A DNA stretch of 16,078 nt from Caulobacteraceae bacterium (GTDB lineage: Bacteria > Pseudomonadota > Alphaproteobacteria > Caulobacterales > Caulobacteraceae): NCBI GenBank assembly GCA_020852035.1, contig JADZBR010000252.1, forward strand, positions 1 to 16,078. The letters run 5' to 3'. Numbering within the stretch: the stretch's first letter is position 1; each line of letters starts with the position of its first letter. A program made the position numbers and the translations under genes. Of this stretch, positions 5,918 through 12,756 are shown in pieces. The notes below the pieces were generated by a model. The model did not search any database and had not been told where the DNA came from. It was given only the letters and a program-made list of their open reading frames with translations.

Positions 5918-7174
5918 ATGTCAGAAACGCCGGCCCCGCGCCGCCGCACCGCCGCCTTCGGCTTCATCTTCGCCACGGCGGTGATGAATTCGATCTCGTT
6001 CGGCCTGATGATCCCGGTGCTGCCGAACCTGATCAAGCAGTTCACCGGCGGCGACACCTCGGCGGCCTCCGAGTGGAACGTGGTCTTCGCCGTCAGCTGG
6101 GGCGTGGCGCAGTTCTTCTGCGGGCCGATCCTCGGCCTGCTGTCCGACCGGGTCGGCCGCCGCCCGGTGCTCCTGATCTCGATCGCCGGCCTGGCCGCCG
6201 ACTTCCTGCTGATGGCCTTCGCGCCCACCCTCTGGTGGCTGCTGGTCGGGCGGATCATCTCCGGCGTCACCTCGGCCAGCTTCTCCACCGCCAACGCCTA
6301 TATCGCCGACGTCATCAAGCCCGACGAGCGGGCCAAGGTGTTCGGCTGGATGGGCTCGGCCTTCAGCTTCGGCTTCCTGATCGGCCCGGCCATCGGCGGC
6401 GCAATGGCCGAGGTCGACATGCGCCTGCCGTTCCTGGTCGCCTCGGCGCTGTGCGCGGTGAACTTTCTCTACGGCCTTTTCATCCTGCCCGAATCCCTGC
6501 CGCCGGAGCGGCGCATCGGCCGCTTCGACTGGACGCGGGCCAACCCGCTGGGCTCGCTGCGCTTCCTGCGCGCGCATGGCGAACTGGCGGGCCTGGCGAC
6601 GATCAGCTTCCTCTGGCAGCTGGCCCATACCGTGCTGCCGGCGATCTTCGTGCTCTACACCGGCTATCTCTACGGCTGGGGACCGGGGGTGATGGGCCTG
6701 GCGATGATGGGCACCGGAGGTCTCGGCATCATCGTGCAGACCTTCCTCGTCGGCCCGGTGGTCTCGCGGATCGGGGAGCGGGGCGCCCTGCTGCTTGGCG
6801 CGTTCACTGGCGCGCTGGGCTTTGCGATCTACGCCGTGGCCTACACGCCCTGGCTCTACATCGCCGCCATGCCGGTGTTCGCGCTTTCCAGCTTCATCCA
6901 GCCCGGATTGATGGGGCTGATGACGCGCCGCGTGGAGGCCACCGCCCAGGGTCAGTTGCAGGGGGCCAACCAGAGCCTGATGGGGATCGCCGGCATGACC
7001 GGCCCGGCGATCTTCGGCCTGACCTTCGCCTGGTCGGTGCGCCACGACGTGGACGTGCACATGCCCGGCCTCGCGGTCGGCATCGCCGCGGCGCTGGTGG
7101 CGTTGGCCTTCCTGCTGGCGCTGCGGTTCGCCAGACCGGCGGCGGCCATCGCCGCGACTGCGCCCGCGGAATGA
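5918..7174 (+). CDS. TetA-like MFS transporter (DHA1 family)
   Basis: A 418-residue inner-membrane transporter with 12 expected helices. It follows TetA-type antiporters along its length: SFGLMIPVLPNLI in helix 1, motif A GLLSDRVGRRPV (73-84), GLAADFLLMA in helix 3 with D95, NAYIADVIKPDERAKVFGWM, motif C region GSAFSFGFLIGPAIGG (146-161), and AQGQLQGANQSLMGIAGMTG in the second half. The helix-1 Asp needed for tetracycline transport in TetA is Asn (N24) here, so tetracycline efflux should not be assumed; a proton-coupled drug or metabolite exporter is likely. The ATG at 5918 has AGGGGGA (5902-5908) upstream. It follows the SRPBCC gene by 14 nt and may be cotranscribed. Confidence 0.9.
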   Translation: MSETPAPRRRTAAFGFIFATAVMNSISFGLMIPVLPNLIKQFTGGDTSAASEWNVVFAVSWGVAQFFCGPILGLLSDRVGRRPVLLISIAGLAADFLLMAFAPTLWWLLVGRIISGVTSASFSTANAYIADVIKPDERAKVFGWMGSAFSFGFLIGPAIGGAMAEVDMRLPFLVASALCAVNFLYGLFILPESLPPERRIGRFDWTRANPLGSLRFLRAHGELAGLATISFLWQLAHTVLPAIFVLYTGYLYGWGPGVMGLAMMGTGGLGIIVQTFLVGPVVSRIGERGALLLGAFTGALGFAIYAVAYTPWLYIAAMPVFALSSFIQPGLMGLMTRRVEATAQGQLQGANQSLMGIAGMTGPAIFGLTFAWSVRHDVDVHMPGLAVGIAAALVALAFLLALRFARPAAAIAATAPAE

Positions 7175-7223
7175 ACTTCGTCACACTTGCGCCTGAAAGC
7201 TAAGCTGTTTTCCGGGGGCTGAT

Positions 7224-7231
7224 GAGGGGAG
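7224..7231 (+). promoter_or_regulatory. Shine-Dalgarno that decides the protease start
   Basis: GAGGGGAG lies 5 nt before a GTG at 7237. It falls inside the reading that would begin at the ATG at 7222, whose own upstream region has only a G-run 3 nt away. This supports the GTG start, which also gives a compact lipoprotein signal peptide. Confidence 0.65.
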
Positions 7232-7236
7232 ATTCC

Positions 7237-8646
7237 GTGCGCTTCATTCGCGTTCTGATTCCGGCGCTCGCGTTGCTCAGCGCCTGTTCCGAGCCTGGCG
7301 CGGGCAAGGCTCAGCCGGCGCTCGCCCAGCCGAACCGCGCGCCCCCATCGAGCGTCACCTCGATGAAGGTTTCCTTTGCTCCAGTGGTGCAGCGCGCCGC
7401 GCCTGCCGTGGTCAACATCTCTTCCAAGCGCGTCGTGCGCCAACAGGACCCGTTCTGGGAAATGTTCGGCATGGGCCGTCCGCGCAATTCGATCCAGGGC
7501 TCGCTCGGCTCGGGCGTGATCGTGCGCGCCGACGGGGTGATCGTCACCAACAACCACGTGGTCCAGGGCGGCCAGGAGATCACCGTCTCGCTCAACGACC
7601 GGCGCGAGTTCCAGGCCCGCGTCCTGCTGGCCGACACGCGCACCGACCTCGCCGTGCTGAAGATCGACGTCGGCGACGAGCGCCTGCCGGTGCTGGCCAT
7701 CGACGACACCAACGACGCCCAGGTGGGCGACCTGGTGCTGGCCATCGGCGACCCCTTCGGCGTCGGCCAGACGGTGACCAACGGCATCATCTCGGCGCTG
7801 AACCGCTCCGCCGATCCCTCGGGCGACGCCGCCTCCGCCTACATCCAGACCGACGCGGCGATCAATCCGGGCAATTCCGGCGGCGCCCTGGTCGACATGG
7901 ACGGCGACCTGATCGGCATCAACAGCTTCATTCTCTCGCGCTCCGGCAACTCGGCCGGCGTCGGTTTCGCGGTGCCGGCGGCGATGGTGCGCCAGGTTGT
8001 GGAGACCGCCGCCGGCGGCGGCCGCGCCGTCGTTCGCCCCTGGCTCGGCGCCCGCACCCAGCCGGTGACCGCCGAGATCGCCCGCAGCCTCGGCCTCGCC
8101 CGCCCGCAGGGCGCGCTGGTGGCCGAGGTCTGGCCCGGCGGCCCGGCCGACCGCGCGGGCCTGCGCTCCGGCGACGTGGTGCTGAGCATCGATGGCCAGC
8201 CGGTGGTCGATGCCGCCGCCCTGGGCTACGCGATCAACGCCAAGCGCCCGGGCGATTCCTCGCGCCTGACGGTGCGCGGCGAGAACGGCCGCGAACGCCA
8301 GGCGACCCTGCGCGCCGACGCGCCGCCCGCCACGCCCGCCAAGGACGAGCGTGTGATCGCCGGCCGCAATCCCTTCGACGGGGCGACGGTGGTGAACCTC
8401 TCGCCGGCCACCGCCTATGAGATCGGCATCGATCCGATGTCCGGACGCGGGGTGATCATCACCAACATCGGTCGGGGGTTCGCGATGAACGCGGGCCTGC
8501 GCCCCGGCGACCTGATCCGCGCGGTGAACGGCCGCGAGATCGGCTCGGTGCGCGACCTCGTCGCCGCCACGACCGCCGAGGCGCGCGTCTGGGAGGTCAC
8601 CATCGAGCGCGACGGCCAGCGCATCACCGCGCAGTTCCGAGCGTAG
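7237..8646 (+). CDS. DegP/DegQ-like (HtrA) serine protease, predicted lipoprotein
   Basis: Periplasmic quality-control protease that degrades or holds misfolded envelope proteins. From the GTG at 7237 (469 residues) the protein opens with a short signal peptide and lipobox LSAC (C17); residue +2 is Ser, so outer-membrane sorting is expected. Then follow a low-complexity linker, the trypsin-like domain with H107 (TNNHVV), D137 (TRTDLAVL) and S214 (GNSGGAL), and two PDZ domains, at about 270-350 (GLRSGDVVLSIDGQPV) and 385-465 (GLRPGDLIRAVNGREI). The catalytic triad is intact. Classical DegP has a cleaved, not lipidated, signal. The gene follows the MFS gene by 62 nt and converges on hfsD across an inverted repeat. 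The ATG at 7222 is an alternative start, adding five residues. Confidence 0.92.
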   Translation: MRFIRVLIPALALLSACSEPGAGKAQPALAQPNRAPPSSVTSMKVSFAPVVQRAAPAVVNISSKRVVRQQDPFWEMFGMGRPRNSIQGSLGSGVIVRADGVIVTNNHVVQGGQEITVSLNDRREFQARVLLADTRTDLAVLKIDVGDERLPVLAIDDTNDAQVGDLVLAIGDPFGVGQTVTNGIISALNRSADPSGDAASAYIQTDAAINPGNSGGALVDMDGDLIGINSFILSRSGNSAGVGFAVPAAMVRQVVETAAGGGRAVVRPWLGARTQPVTAEIARSLGLARPQGALVAEVWPGGPADRAGLRSGDVVLSIDGQPVVDAAALGYAINAKRPGDSSRLTVRGENGRERQATLRADAPPATPAKDERVIAGRNPFDGATVVNLSPATAYEIGIDPMSGRGVIITNIGRGFAMNAGLRPGDLIRAVNGREIGSVRDLVAATTAEARVWEVTIERDGQRITAQFRA

Positions 8647-8649
8647 CGC

Positions 8650-8786
8650 CCTTCTCCCGATCGGGAGAAGGAAAGACGCGCGAAGCGCGGCGAGGATGAG
8701 GGCTTTCGGACTCTCCGGAGAGGGTGGAGGCCCTCACCCTCCCGCCGGCTTCGCCGTCGGATTTCCCTCTCCCGACCGGGAGAGGG
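8650..8786. repeat. Large inverted repeat, REP/BIME-like, copy 2; likely bidirectional terminator
   Basis: The left module is a perfect 22-bp palindrome (8650-8671; half-site CCTTCTCCCGA). The right module is CCCTCTCCCG (8765-8774) with CGGGAGAGGG (8777-8786) around two bases. Between them GCGCGAAGCGC and GGATGAGGG match blocks of the copy at 3495-3652, and the second half (CCCTCACCC, CGGCTTCGCCG) is roughly their reverse complement. It fills the whole gap between the convergent protease gene and hfsD, 4 nt after one stop and 3 nt before the other, so it probably serves as the shared transcript end. There is no long T-tract. Confidence 0.78.
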
Positions 8787-8788
8787 CG

Positions 8789-9532
8789 TTACTGTTGCAC
8801 GCCGTTCAGGGCGTAGCTGAAGCCGAACTGGATCGGCGAAAGGTCGCGGAAGTACTGCTGGATGAACTGCGCCGCCTCGGCCACCCGGCTCTTGGGCACA
8901 TAGACGATGTCGAAGCGTCGCAGCGGCACGAGATCCTGCGCCGGATGCTTCAGGCCGCGCGAAAGGTTCACCGTCCGCAGCATGCCGCGCCCCTCCGGTC
9001 CGCGGCGGATGATCACCACGCTGCCGCGCCGGGCCGTCGGCTTGAAATCGCCCGCCTGGATGATGGCGCGCAGGGCGTCCGAATCGCCGGCCATGTCGAA
9101 GACGCCGGGATTGTTCACCTCGCCGCCGACGAAGACCTTCAGCGGCGTGGCGGTTTTCAGCGCCACCTCGACCTCGGGACGCAGGAGATCCTTCGCGTAG
9201 GCCTGGCCGATCGCCTGGGCGAGTTCGTCGCCGGTGCGGTCCGCCGCCATGATCCGACCGACCAGCCCCAGGGTGATGCGCCCGTCCGGCCCGACGACCT
9301 GGCTCTTGTTGAACTCCGGCGCTGAGGGAACCGTCACCTCGATCTCGTCGCCTGGATAGAAGCGATAGGGCGGCTCGTAGTCGCTCCAGTCCGCGTAGGG
9401 GATGTCGGTGAACTGCTCCTCCACCGGCCCTTCCGCCTCTGGCGGCTTCTGGGCCGTCGCGCAGCCCGGCGCGCCGGCCGCCGCGAGAGCCGCGAGCAGC
9501 AGAAATCGACGCGAAAGGCCGCCTTCGGACAT
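8789..9532 (-). CDS. hfsD: Holdfast polysaccharide export protein HfsD (Wza-like outer-membrane lipoprotein)
   Basis: Outer-membrane export channel component for the holdfast polysaccharide. The 247-residue protein has an N-terminal signal SRRFLLLAALAAAGAPGC with a candidate lipidated Cys (C24). The box APGC is not canonical, and SRR gives a slight twin-arginine look. The polysaccharide export domain follows at about 54-135 (YRFYPGDEIEVTVP, GPDGRITLGLVG, LRPEVEVAL), then an SLBB-like segment from VFVGGEVNNPGVF (133-145) and a C-terminal helix IQQYFRDLSPIQFGF. It is shorter than E. coli Wza, as expected for the holdfast type. It diverges from hfsA with 20 bp between the start codons and no Shine-Dalgarno before its ATG. 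The gene name rests on family plus cluster context. Confidence 0.87.
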   Translation of the reverse strand: MSEGGLSRRFLLLAALAAAGAPGCATAQKPPEAEGPVEEQFTDIPYADWSDYEPPYRFYPGDEIEVTVPSAPEFNKSQVVGPDGRITLGLVGRIMAADRTGDELAQAIGQAYAKDLLRPEVEVALKTATPLKVFVGGEVNNPGVFDMAGDSDALRAIIQAGDFKPTARRGSVVIIRRGPEGRGMLRTVNLSRGLKHPAQDLVPLRRFDIVYVPKSRVAEAAQFIQQYFRDLSPIQFGFSYALNGVQQ

Positions 9533-9543
9533 GGGGCGATAAG

Positions 9544-9571
9544 TTAAGGAGAATGGGTAACGGAGTGTTAA
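9544..9571 (+). promoter_or_regulatory. Paired TTAA elements at the hfsD/hfsA divergence, weak CtrA-like site
   Basis: GTTAAG occurs twice, at 9543-9548 and 9567-9572. GTAA (9557-9560), 7 nt, TTAA (9568-9571) matches the CtrA pattern TTAA-N7-TTAA at 7 of 8 positions. These AT-rich elements stand out in GC-rich DNA at the only place where promoters of two divergent holdfast transcripts could be. They overlap the first codons of hfsA as read from 9553, but would be upstream if hfsA starts at 9595. Regulation by CtrA is a guess. Confidence 0.25.
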
Positions 9572-11091
9572 GCGCGCCCGGCGACGGTCCGGTCATGGCG
9601 CAAGGGGCGTTGCACAAGGCGATGGACCATCCCGCGCGGCCCGACTGGGCCTCGCGGCCGCGCTATGCGTTGTCGGACATCGTGGTGCTGCTGTGGCGCG
9701 AGCGGTTCCTGATGGTCGCGGTCTTCATGCTGGTGTTCGTGGCGGGCCTGGCCGCGGCCATGACCATGAAGACGGTCTACCCGGCCTACGCCTCCATCCT
9801 CGTGCGCCTGGGCCAGGAATACGTCTACGAGCCGCTGGCGGGCGACGCCGGCCGCGGCCAGGCGCCCGAATCGGACCAGCTGATCCAGTCGGAAACCGAA
9901 ATCCTCGGCTCGGCGCAGCTGAAGCAGCGGGTGATCGCCCGCCTCGGCCTGCCGCGCATCTTCCCGGACCTGGCCAAGAAATACGCCGCCGCCACGCCGG
10001 CGGAGAAGCAGAAGATGGAGGCCGAGGCGATCACCGGCATGCAGCGCCGGATGCGAATCGAGACGGCCCCCGACACGCCGATCATCCGCGTCGGCTATGA
10101 CGATGCGGACCCGAAAAACGCCGCCCTGGTGCTCAACACCCTCCTGGAGGAATACCTCGCCTTCCGCCGGAACGTGCTGCTCGACCGCACCTCGCCGGCG
10201 CTGGAGCAGCAGCGCCGCGAGTTCGAGGCGCGCCTGGGCGAGGCCGACCGGGCCTACGAGGACTTCCTCTCCAACAACCGCATCGGCGACTTCACCGCGG
10301 AAAAAGCCTCGCTCTCGCAACTGCAGGCCCAGATCGAGCAACAGCGCTACGCCGCCGAAGCCCAGTTGCAGGATCGCGAGGGACGCCTGGCCGCGCTCAA
10401 CGCCCAGATGGCGGGCGTGGCGCCCGAGATCGGGCTCTATCGCGACGTCTCCGGCGCGGCCGGCGAAAAGCTCGCCGCGCTCAGGGTGCAGCGCGAGGAC
10501 CTGCTCTCCCGCTACCAGCCTACCTCGCGCGTGGTGACCGAGGTCGACGCCCAGATCGCCCAGATGGAGCGGGCGATGAACCAGGGCCGCACCACCACCG
10601 AAGGCGCCAAGCGTTTCGGCGTCAACCCGGTCTTCCAGACCCTGCAGACCGAGAAGATCCAGATCACCTCCGAGATCGCCGCCCTGCGCGATTCCCTGGG
10701 GGCCATGCAGGGCCAGGTCGACCAGCTGACCGAACGGCGCCTGCGCCTGGCCGAGCTGGAGCCGGAGTTCCAGAACCTCTCCCTCGACCGCGACGTGCTG
10801 CAGGCCAACGTCCGCGACTTCACGGTGAAGGAACAGCAGACCCGAGCGGCGCAGGAGATCGCCGCCTCCTCAAACGACAACATCCGCATCGTCCAGCGCG
10901 CCGTGCCGGCCACCCAGGGCAAGAGCCTGAAGAAGCCGGTCGCCATCCTGGCCTTGCTGTTCGCCGGCTTCACCGCCCTCTGCGCGGGCCTGGCGCGGAT
11001 GTTCCTGCGGCCGGGCATCCCCACGGCCCGGTCGGCCTCGCGCACGCTCGACCTGCCGGTGCTCGGCCAGGCCATGTCGAAGGGCGCCTGA
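9553..11091 (+). CDS. hfsA: Holdfast polysaccharide co-polymerase HfsA (Wzz/Wzc-like membrane part)
   Basis: Inner-membrane chain-length/export protein of the Wzz (PCP) family, the membrane half of a split Wzc. The 512-residue reading has a first transmembrane helix at about 52-70 (FLMVAVFMLVFVAGLAAAM), the periplasmic Wzz domain, long heptad-rich coiled coils (about 210-430), a KKP motif and a second helix (about 462-484, VAILALLFAGFTALCAGL). No Walker motif is present; the ATPase-like partner is hfsB, 56 nt downstream. The start is uncertain: AAGGAG (9546-9551) sits only 1 nt before the ATG at 9553, too close for normal use. Alternatives in frame are GTG 9565, ATG 9595 and ATG 9622; residues before about 36 lack recognisable features. 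Confidence 0.88.
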   Translation: MGNGVLSAPGDGPVMAQGALHKAMDHPARPDWASRPRYALSDIVVLLWRERFLMVAVFMLVFVAGLAAAMTMKTVYPAYASILVRLGQEYVYEPLAGDAGRGQAPESDQLIQSETEILGSAQLKQRVIARLGLPRIFPDLAKKYAAATPAEKQKMEAEAITGMQRRMRIETAPDTPIIRVGYDDADPKNAALVLNTLLEEYLAFRRNVLLDRTSPALEQQRREFEARLGEADRAYEDFLSNNRIGDFTAEKASLSQLQAQIEQQRYAAEAQLQDREGRLAALNAQMAGVAPEIGLYRDVSGAAGEKLAALRVQREDLLSRYQPTSRVVTEVDAQIAQMERAMNQGRTTTEGAKRFGVNPVFQTLQTEKIQITSEIAALRDSLGAMQGQVDQLTERRLRLAELEPEFQNLSLDRDVLQANVRDFTVKEQQTRAAQEIAASSNDNIRIVQRAVPATQGKSLKKPVAILALLFAGFTALCAGLARMFLRPGIPTARSASRTLDLPVLGQAMSKGA

Positions 11092-11147
11092 GCGCGCGCG
11101 CCCGGATTGCTGTAGCGTTCCCCCGCAAGGTTGAGTGACGATTCGAT

Positions 11148-11852
11148 ATGCCGGTGGACCTCAGCGCCGAGATGTCCGAGCTCTGGGCCTCGCTCGGCGC
11201 CCCCACCGGCGGGCGCGGGCGGGTGATCCAGTTCGTCGCCGCGCGGCGCGGGGAGGGGACCTCCACCGTCGCCCGCGAGCTCGCCGCCTTCGCCGCCCGC
11301 AAGGCCGGGCGCTCGGTCTGGCTGGTGGACCTCGACCTCTTCACCTCCGCTCAGCATGCGGCGCTCGCCAACGCCACGGGCCGGTTCGGCAAGCTCGGCG
11401 AGGCGACGGCGGCCACGCCGGACGGTTCGATCTTCTTCACCGTCCAGCCGCCGGTCGCTGCGCCCGACGGGACGGTGTGGCCCGACGCCCGCTACCTCTG
11501 CGGCCACCGGGTGGGCGAGGCGCGCTGGTGGGTCACCCGCTTCCGCCGCGAGGCCCTGCGCGGGCGCCAGACGGTGCACATCGTGCCCAGCGCCGACTAC
11601 TGGAACGCGCTGCGCAAGTTCGCCGACATCGTGATCGTCGACGCCCCCTCGATCGACAAGTCGCAGGCCGCCCTGACCATCGCGCCCTACATGGACCAGA
11701 CCGTGCTGGTGGTCGCCGCCGACGAGGCCGACGCCAAGCCGCCGGCGCTGCTGCGCGACGCGATCATGGGCGCGGGCGGCACGGTGAGCGGCCTCTTCTT
11801 CAACCGCGGCACGGTGGAGACGCCGGGGTTCCTGAGGGCTGTGCTGCCTTAG
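11148..11852 (+). CDS. hfsB: HfsB, CpsD/CapB-like partner of HfsA with an altered Walker A motif
   Basis: Cytoplasmic P-loop protein of the bacterial tyrosine-kinase (CpsD/Wzc C-terminal) type, expected to work with HfsA in holdfast polymer length control and export. The 234-residue protein shows a Walker A-like ARRGEGTSTVA (G35-T40), a Walker A' WLVDLDLF (58-65) and a Walker B ADIVIVDAPS (D165). The lysine normally found in GEGKST is Thr (T38), and the C-terminus (ETPGFLRAVLP) has no tyrosine cluster, so kinase activity is doubtful. The ATG at 11148 lacks a good Shine-Dalgarno; AAGG is 17 nt away. It is probably cotranscribed with hfsA and converges on hfsH across a nested inverted repeat. 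Confidence 0.83.
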   Translation: MPVDLSAEMSELWASLGAPTGGRGRVIQFVAARRGEGTSTVARELAAFAARKAGRSVWLVDLDLFTSAQHAALANATGRFGKLGEATAATPDGSIFFTVQPPVAAPDGTVWPDARYLCGHRVGEARWWVTRFRREALRGRQTVHIVPSADYWNALRKFADIVIVDAPSIDKSQAALTIAPYMDQTVLVVAADEADAKPPALLRDAIMGAGGTVSGLFFNRGTVETPGFLRAVLP

Positions 11853-11881
11853 CCGATATGGCTCTCGATCACCCCTAACCC

Positions 11882-11984
11882 GGTGTCATCCCGGACCGCC
11901 CGCAGGGACGGTCCGGGACCCAGGGATGCAGTGCGCCTGGCCCTGGGTCCCGGCTCTCCGCTTCGCTACGGCCGGGATGACACC
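11882..11984. repeat. Nested inverted repeat between convergent hfsB and hfsH
   Basis: The outer arms are GGTGTCATCCCGG (11882-11894) and CCGGGATGACACC (11972-11984), a perfect 13-bp match. The inner arms are CCGGGACCCAGGG (11913-11925) and CCCTGGGTCCCGG (11941-11953), again perfect, with a 15-nt centre. Two stacked 13-bp stems are therefore possible. This is a different family from the repeats at 3495 and 8650 and resembles intergenic repeats I associate with Caulobacterales genomes. It fills nearly the whole gap between two convergent holdfast transcripts and may end both. It has no coding content. Confidence 0.85.
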
Positions 11985-11997
11985 CTGATTGTTCGGG

Positions 11998-12756
11998 CTA
12001 ACCTAGCCGCTCCACAGCATCGGCCGCGGTGACCACGTCGAAGCCCATCGCCAACGCTTCGTCCGCCAGGTTGGCCAAGGCCGCCGGCGTGCAGCCCCAG
12101 GGCGACGGCGCCTCGGCCACATCATGCGTATAAAGGATGAGCCAGGCCTTGCGGCTGGCCGCCTCGCGCAGCCAGCGCCGCGCCACGGCTTCCCCATCGG
12201 CGCCCTCGACGCCCACGGCCGGAAGCTGGTTGAGGTCCGAGCCCGCAACCACCACCCCGTGGTGCAGCGCCCGCAGCGAGCCGAACAGCGGCTCCAGCGC
12301 CGCCTTCGGCCCGCCGGAGACGTCGCCGTAGGGATAGGCGAAGCTCGAAGGCGCCGGCAGCCCCCAGGCCGCCAGCGTCTCGGCGTTGCGGTCGACGTCC
12401 GCCGAGGCGGCCCGCTCGCCGGCCTGGCCGCAGTCCAGGTGCGAGAAGGTGTGACAGGCGATCTCGTGTCCCTGCTCGGCGAGCCGGCGATAGTCTGCAG
12501 CTTCCGCATAGCGTCCCATCGGCCCGTCCTGGCCGGCAAGACCCGCGGAGACGTAGTAGACGCCGCGCAGGCCGCGCCGCTCGAGGATCTCGGCCCCGGT
12601 GGTCGTGGCGCTGAGCGGGGCGTCGTCGAAGGTGAAGGACACCATCGGCCGCGCAGGCGCCGCACGCACGGGCCGCCGGTGCGCCAGTCGCACCAATCGG
12701 CGGCGCAGCTTGCCCTTCAGGGAGCGGTCGGGCTGGTAGGCGTCGGCCGGGTTCAT
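11998..12756 (-). CDS. hfsH: Holdfast polysaccharide deacetylase HfsH (NodB/CE4 type)
   Basis: Removes acetyl groups from N-acetylated sugars of the holdfast polymer; in Caulobacter this is known to be needed for adhesive strength and retention. The 252-residue protein has a basic N-terminus without a signal peptide, so it should act in the cytoplasm. The NodB motifs are intact: SFTFDDAP with D44/D45, HEIACHTFSH with zinc ligands H102 and H106, AYPYGD (140-145), and LYTHD with H211. The ATG shares one base with the hfsG stop (TGATG, 12754-12758), so its translation is probably coupled. It is the last gene of the hfsEFGH operon. Confidence 0.9.
   Translation of the reverse strand: MNPADAYQPDRSLKGKLRRRLVRLAHRRPVRAAPARPMVSFTFDDAPLSATTTGAEILERRGLRGVYYVSAGLAGQDGPMGRYAEAADYRRLAEQGHEIACHTFSHLDCGQAGERAASADVDRNAETLAAWGLPAPSSFAYPYGDVSGGPKAALEPLFGSLRALHHGVVVAGSDLNQLPAVGVEGADGEAVARRWLREAASRKAWLILYTHDVAEAPSPWGCTPAALANLADEALAMGFDVVTAADAVERLG

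Noticed and set aside
5921..7060. Minus-strand open frame (379 codons) opposite the MFS gene
   Set aside because: Highly charged repetitive translation, the antisense of hydrophobic codons; no motif and no ribosome site.
6073..7203. Long open frame (376 codons) on the plus strand inside the MFS gene
   Set aside because: Arg/Pro/Ala-rich composition typical of an out-of-frame shadow of a GC-rich gene. The MFS frame has clear transporter motifs over its whole length.
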